A stretch of 64,000 nucleotides of DNA, taken from positions 1,798,001 to 1,862,000 of the forward strand of contig JAKSXM010000269.1 in NCBI GenBank assembly GCA_022575985.1, given 5' to 3'. The notes beneath the pieces are model-generated. The model saw only the letters and a program-made list of their open reading frames with translations. It ran no database searches and had not been told where the DNA came from. A program made the translations under genes and the position numbers. Origin of the DNA: Anagrus nilaparvatae (taxonomy: Eukaryota; Arthropoda; Insecta; Hymenoptera; Mymaridae). Numbering within the stretch: position 1 is the first letter of the stretch; every line of letters starts with the position of its first letter. Of this stretch, positions 58,410 to 64,000 are shown piece by piece.

Positions 58410-58899
58410 TTAAATGTCTTTATTTGGTGAATCCGGTGAAAAATCCGGTGAATAACAAAATGGCGAAACCCCGGGATTTTCAGAAGCTTTGCCTTGCCCC
58501 TCCTCATCTGAAGAATAACCAGGTACAGATTCGCTTTCCTCTCCCACAGAAGATTCACTTTGCCTCTCCTCATTTGAGGAATAATCAGGTTCAGGATCTC
58601 CTTCTTCTACAATTTTTACAGACTTTCCTTGTACTTTCCCCTCAGCAACACCCAAATTTTCAAATTTCGAACGTATATCTTTCATCCTTGAACCAATTTC
58701 TAGTATTCTCACGTTGCTTTTGTAACAATGATACTTCACAATTTACAACTTCAGAGAAAAACTTCCTTCTATTTTCCACAAAACTTTTAAAATTTTCCAA
58801 TCTTGCATCAAAATTTTTTTCCTCATCAGTAATTGTTCTCTTCAGATACTCCAATTTTCTAATCATTAATTCCAACTTTACACTTTCAAAAGTATCCAT
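58410..58899 (-). pseudogene. Coiled-coil protein with acidic repeated tail, one frameshift
   Basis: ATG at 58899 begins a helical, probably coiled-coil region (LELMIRKLEYLKRTITDEEK). Two frames overlap between 58739 and 58660; the second carries the natural continuation (IRSKFENLGVAEGKV), so one shift has occurred there. The tail contains two similar units, PDYSSNEERQSES and PGYSSDEEGQGKA. It lies antisense to pol, downstream of integrase. About 160 residues; no family recognised. Confidence 0.5.
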
Positions 58900-58909
58900 T
58901 GTATAAAAA

Positions 58910-59361
58910 AAATAGCAAAATAAAAAAAAAATATATATATATCACCTTTTACTAAATACTTTGTGAGCAAATACTATAGAATAAGATCTTAGTACAAAAA
59001 AAATAATAATTTTTTCCATCAGTAATAAATCCCCTCTTCAATTTTTTATTTAGCTCTTTCTAACACATATATATTAAAATCATTTACCAAGCAAATCTTA
59101 TCAAAATTCCACGTAATATAATTCCAAAAACCCTTATGCATATTAATGATTTCAATCTAAATTATAAAAGTGCACTATTCTACACACATATACACTTTTA
59201 CAAATAGTCTTTTTCATCATACCTGCCTTTTTCTTAATAGGTGAAAAAAGTTAACTTCAGAACTATAAGATTTAAAGAAAGATAAGATTGAAACTTTTCC
59301 AAACGACAAGAAAACCAAAAGAAAAACTAGACAATTTATAAAATTTTTATCAAGAAATAAA
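58910..59361. other. Intergenic region between divergent genes
   Basis: AT-rich. The coiled-coil gene reads left and the exonuclease reads right from its two ends, so it may contain a two-way promoter; a TA-rich run lies at 58931-58941. Confidence 0.35.
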
Positions 59362-59922
59362 ATGGAAAAACTCCCTATTGTATATTTAGATATTGAAACA
59401 ACTGGATTCAATCAAAAACAAGACGACATTATCCAAATTGCCGCAAAATACTATACTCAGGAATTTAACGTATACATACTACCAAACAATAAACGTATGC
59501 ACCCAAAATCCATACAAACCACAGGAATAGTAATTCACAATAATAGAATGTTTGTACGTAATCAAGAAGTTTTTACTATTTCAATTCATGAAGCTATCAA
59601 CCAATTTATACATTTTATTAATAATTTAAGTAATTTAAAAATTATACTAGTAGCTCATAACGGTTTTGCCTTTGATTTTAAATTTATTATTAGAGATGCA
59701 TATAGATATAATTTTGATATTGCCTTAAAAACTAACATTTTCGGTTTCATAGACTCATTAAATTTAATCAAAGATAAAATCAAAAAACCTTCATACAGTC
59801 TAGAAAATTTATCAAAAGAACTTATTCCAAATTATAATTTAAACACCGCTCATAATGCAATTCATGATGTTAGATGTTTAAGAAAAGTACTTCAGAATTT
59901 AGGATTTAATCAAACATTTTAA
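59362..59922 (+). CDS. DEDDh 3'-5' exonuclease (DnaQ/TREX-like), intact
   Basis: A complete 186-residue frame starts at ATG 59362 (AAATAAAATGG context). ExoI is YLDIETTG (Asp and Glu ligands, residues 9-15), ExoII is AHNGFAFDFKF (about residues 98-108), and ExoIII is HNAIHDVR (about residues 164-171, with the His and Asp of the DEDDh class). Length equals a bare catalytic domain. Such enzymes degrade DNA or RNA from the 3' end; those of viruses and hosts proofread or destroy foreign or cytosolic nucleic acid. It is the only gene between 52 and 62 kb with no break, and follows the decayed gypsy pol on the same strand. Confidence 0.8.
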   Translation: MEKLPIVYLDIETTGFNQKQDDIIQIAAKYYTQEFNVYILPNNKRMHPKSIQTTGIVIHNNRMFVRNQEVFTISIHEAINQFIHFINNLSNLKIILVAHNGFAFDFKFIIRDAYRYNFDIALKTNIFGFIDSLNLIKDKIKKPSYSLENLSKELIPNYNLNTAHNAIHDVRCLRKVLQNLGFNQTF

Positions 59923-60235
59923 ATAATTTAAACTACAACTAATATCAAAAGTAATAATAATAATAAATAAATAAATAAATTATTAATAAAAGTAATAATA
60001 ATAATAATGTATAATAATACCACACAAAATAAATTTCTAGGACCGGTATAAATACCAAAATTTATAATAACATACTCACACAAGTTTAAAAATTTCATTT
60101 TATCAAATTTTATTTCTTTCATATAAAAGCATTTACAATACTTAAACTCATTTACATGACTAAGTATATAATTTCAATAATTACATTTTTTTTTCTCAAA
60201 AATAAATCTTATAACAAAATATTAAAATAAATACT
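59923..60235. other. AT-rich spacer with AATAAT microsatellite
   Basis: (AAT/TAATAA)n at about 59950-60010; the tail of the F-box-like gene's 3' region starts at about 60180. No gene seen. Confidence 0.5.
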
Positions 60236-61597
60236 CTATTCATCGTCATCGTAATGAGTTCGAAAATCCCTATTTACCAATATATTAACCCCTGACTGAA
60301 AGGACAACTAATTCATATGAGCAGTTGTTTTAGATAACAAATTAGGAAAGCCATATGTCACATTTATACCCTCTAACTCGCGTAATCGCCCCATATATTC
60401 CGAAACAAACCCTTCCAAATAAAAATTAATTACACGACCTTGATTAACCCAAAGCCTTAAGAAATCAGAAAATTCATCCCTAAAATAACTATCTATCATA
60501 TAAAAAAATTCAAATTGATAAACTGTATTATAAATGACTATACTTTCCAAGCTATGTAATTCATATACAAATTGCAGCATTCTTAAAAACGAAATAGAAG
60601 ATTCAGTTACTAGCAAAACCTTTAAGTTACTCAATCCCCGTAACCAACGCCCTGAAACATAAATAAAACCTATTGATAGTTGTTCTAAATTAACAAACAA
60701 ATTGAAATTCTTCATACCTTCAACACTTAAATTAAAACTTGCACTTATATCTTATCGTTTTAAATTTTTTAAATTATTCCTAATATTTATAAAATCAATG
60801 TCAATAATATTCGTATAGGGTATAGCAAGCTCTACTAAATCTTGACATGTTATAAATTTCCTAACTCGTAATGGAGATAAAAGTAACATTTCATGATTTT
60901 TTGATCGGCTAATAAATGTAATTAAATTCTTAAACGAAGGAATACTTTTCGAAAAATTAATTGACAACATTCCCCCTATACTTAAATTTCTTAATGTACC
61001 AGACAAAATTGCCATCTCCCATTCCCTATACATATCTATAATAGGATGTATAAGCTTGAGATATGGCATATTTAAATCTTTTAAAACCCTACATCCACTT
61101 AAAAACGAATTTAATCTATGAAACGCTGACTCCATCACACTATCAAAATGTAATGTCTGTAAATTTAAAATTATGGAATTTTTATACATCTCTCCGAAAA
61201 TTTCTCCAGTGAATGGAACCCCAAAACAAATTAACTGCTTTAAATTTAAACAGCTTTTCAATGCGCAATAAAGCAATTTTATACTAAAGTCTCGATCGGA
61301 ACGCGTACGCATTATTTTATGCAATATAGTCAATTTATTTAAATTAATTAGTGAAGGAAATATATTCAGCATAAAATCAGCAGATTGAAAACGTAAATCA
61401 ATTAAACTTGTTTCAAATTGATCAACCTCATTAATATTTCCTACATAACTTAAAACTAAAGATTTTTCCCTTTTCCACTCAAACTGACTACGAGCTTCTA
61501 GAGTAACATCCACTTGCATTAAATTACTACGATCCTCAAAATCCAAATAATCCCAAATCAGTCTGAAACTATCATCATCAATATTATGGAATCCCAC
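60236..61597 (-). pseudogene. F-box/leucine-rich-repeat-like gene with two in-frame stops
   Basis: ATG at 61597 begins an F-box-like helix set (DDDSFRLIWDYLDFEDRSNLMQV). Irregular leucine-rich repeats follow (LKQLICFG, LQTLHFDSV, LRNLSIGGM, LKVLLVTESS). The frame is continuous to 60236 except for single stops TAA (60752-60754) and TAG (60308-60310). The partial copy at 51950 has Trp at the latter place, so that stop is a mutation. About 450 codons in all. F-box/LRR proteins choose targets for SCF ubiquitin ligases; here that role is inferred from the fold pattern only. Confidence 0.55.
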
Positions 61598-64000
61598 CTA
61601 TAAATACATCCAATATTTAGAGAAACAAATATACGCACAAACAAAATAAATATATAATCTCAAAACCCTTACACACCATTTTAAATAAATTCAAATAAAA
61701 ATAATAAATATTTTAATTTTTTCTCAAAAGCAAATAAGTTCTTATTTGAATTGAACTTTATGTATAACAAAATATAATTAAATATAACCAAAATATAATT
61801 AGACTTTGTCACTAAAAACTTAAAAAGATTTTTTCACTAAAAATCTCAGATTTAATAAAAGCTCCTTTATATTAATTGCGAAAAAAAAAAAGAACCAAAC
61901 TATAACTAAACGTAATAGCATAAAATTTAAAATAAAAAAAAAAAAAAGTGCAAACAAATCAGACTCATAATTTCTTATAGAGTAATTAAATCCATTAAGA
62001 TTTGATAATCTAAAATTTATAAGTACTCTATAATATAATTATCTCAAAATTCGACACCAATATTTTTTTATATAAGCAAAATAAGAATTATAGCATTATG
62101 TATATTTCAAATGAATTGTGTTTTTTTTTTTAGAAATTAAAATGGAAAAACAAAGACTCAGAAATATTTTTTTTGCATGCTCAATTTCAGTATCTTGAAA
62201 ATATTTAAATTTTAGTCAAATAAACTAACATTAAAGAAATTAAATAAAAAAATCAATAAATAAATTACCAATAAACAACAGCCCTTATCGGTTGGCTGGA
62301 AAAGTTACATATGCAAACTATCATCAAAAAAAAATGCGTATAAAGGGACACAACTGATTGAGAACTTACAAAAAGAAAAGAGAACGGGAGAACTATAGTA
62401 TGCTCGTCGATAAAACACATACTTACTATGGGAAATCGATCTAGTGATGACACAATCACCTGCTTGCATTGTGCTGGGAAACTGACGTATCATCCCTGTA
62501 TGAATGATAATAAGATTTTCCGAGAGCCTATAAATCGGACGGGGAAATAAATAAATGTTTTACCTCTAAAAAAGAAATTTCTTTTGACATTTATGCCAAA
62601 GAAATCAAATACCTCAGAATTTTGGTACAGGTATAGCGGTTTTTGAACTTTCATGGATCTTGATGTCCCAATACCAAGTATGTAGGCGTAATAACATACT
62701 TTATTTTCTCCCTACTCTCAAACTATAATGAAATTTTCTCCACAGTACTGTGCTTCCCCTACTTTTCTGGTCACCGCTTTGGGAATGTTTTATAACGTGC
62801 TTCAAGAAACTTCTACCTTTAAAAATTTTTTTTTAATTACCTTCAAAATCCCTTTTCCATTATTTTTTCTTTAACACAAGATATTGAAATTGACGATTAA
62901 TAGTAAGGGCTTTATAAAAGAGATTTTTTTCCTCTCACTTATTCATATTTGAACAAAAATAAAATTTGTTTTCTCTTTAAAAACACAGTTTATACTTTTT
63001 AAATTCAAGCAAAGTCTTACTTTTAAATAAAAGCACAAGAACATAAATTCATATTTTTTTTATTTTTATTTCGTATAACCGGCACCACTGTAAATTGCAC
63101 CTTATACTCGATCCAGAATACTTAGAACACGCACATATTATAAGTATGTTTAATAGAAACACATGTTTGCGTTAAATAGTTTAAAAAATTTTTTTTTCTC
63201 TCTCCCTTTCATTCATAAAAATTTAAAACTAATAATTATAATGATAACACATTTAGTCCGGCTATTTAATTTTATTTTAGAAGAGTTTTTTTTTATATAT
63301 ATACATAAAAATTTCTTTTTCTCTCCTTTTATTATAATTTTTTTATAAAACAAAATTTTCCAAATCTATAGCACTTACTCAAATGTAATTTAACTCCCAA
63401 CAATCAGATAAAAAATACCTACGTTTACCGTTTGAATAAAAATTTTTTTTTTGGAATAAATAATAATTATGAAAATAATAATAATAATAGCAATACTAAT
63501 AATAATGACATCCGCTTACAATAAAATACAGCCATCTGTAAAAATTAAAATAATAGCCAAATTTCCAAACTTTAAAAACATATTTTTTTTACTTTTTTAA
63601 CATGCTTCGTTAATAAATATAGACACATTTTCATAGTTAAACACAAACAAAAAAAAAAAAAAAAAAAAAAAACCTTTTTTCTATTAAATTGACCATCCAA
63701 TACAAAAACTTATCTTATAAATATGAACTTAAGGATAAAAAGAATTAAATACTACTTACAAAAAAAAGAGAGAGCTACCTTTTAATTCTTATAACCCAAA
63801 CAAAAGATCAAATTTTTCTCGCTACTATATTTGTATACATTATATATGTACTGTATATTTGTAATATAATATCATATACCTATTATCAAATACACATATT
63901 TATCACTCGAATTACCTTGAAGCACCTTTAACATTATTCGACTTGCTAATGTGCGGCGAAGCCCCCTAGCAAGAGACATTATATATCAACTTGCTAGAGA
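61598..64000. other. AT-rich region; no gene seen
   Basis: No supported coding frame. Simple repeats include (AATAAT)n at 63475-63510 and an A-run at 63650-63673. A more mixed segment at 62340-62560 shows short frames on both strands without support. The last 60 bases hold an imperfect repeat of CTAGCAAGAGACATTATATA-like sequence with CTTGCTAGAGA, possibly the edge of another element. Confidence 0.45.

Noticed and set aside
51950..60720. The two F-box-like copies as LTRs of the second retroelement
   Set aside because: They are coding, strongly diverged, end at different positions, and have no TG/CA ends or target duplication.
62265..62493. Two overlapping short minus-strand frames
   Set aside because: Mutually exclusive frames with no recognisable feature.

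Overview
The window looks like nuclear DNA of an arthropod, most likely an insect. It is very AT-rich and has spliced genes with short GT...AG introns and AATAAA signals. It also carries R1-clade and jockey/CR1-like LINEs, mariner-like (TA) and piggyBac-like (TTAA) fold-back elements, and envelope-bearing gypsy-type retroelements. Nothing looks bacterial, and I cannot name the species. Almost all recognisable content is mobile DNA, much of it nested.

Layout. 0.5-5.2 kb: remnant of a Maverick/virus-like protein-primed DNA polymerase with short repeated 5' exons, then the first codons of a P-loop ATPase (5.58 kb) cut off inside Walker A. 5.7-11.7 kb: a LINE fragment, a 2-kb palindromic TA element with relatives, an acidic terminal exon and a tRNA-headed SINE. 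11.87-27.96 kb: a 16-kb LTR retroelement on the minus strand, with LTRs of 720/725 bp, a TAAC target duplication and a purine tract. It carries gag, a protease followed by seven 24-residue repeats and a helical region, an integrase core, and two different envelope-type glycoproteins. Between the envelope genes and the 3' LTR lie three small intron-bearing genes on the opposite strand; the largest predicts a JmjC plus C2H2 zinc-finger protein. Reverse transcriptase and RNase H are absent. 28-43 kb: fold-back elements, two LINEs, one three-exon lysine-rich gene and two TTAA elements. 43.3-48.6 kb: a broken palindrome holding an R1-like LINE and a third TTAA element. 49.16-51.39 kb: 496-bp repeats, direct then inverted, each with a hammerhead ribozyme, in a 12-bp duplication. 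51.9-61.6 kb: a decayed gypsy-type element (gag, RT, RNase H, AT-hooks, OTU-like protease, integrase) followed by a coiled-coil gene, an intact DEDDh exonuclease and an F-box/leucine-rich-like gene. A partial second copy of the last lies upstream of gag.

How it fits together. Both LTR-type elements appear to carry unusual cargo beyond gag-pol: JmjC and zinc-finger proteins in one; AT-hooks, OTU, F-box-like and exonuclease proteins in the other. Part of this cargo is antisense to the element. My inference is a group of large insect retroelements that acquire host- or virus-like genes acting on chromatin, ubiquitin and nucleic acids. The hammerhead array is a separate, well-supported ribozyme-bearing element. 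All splice sites, family assignments and alignments were made by eye.
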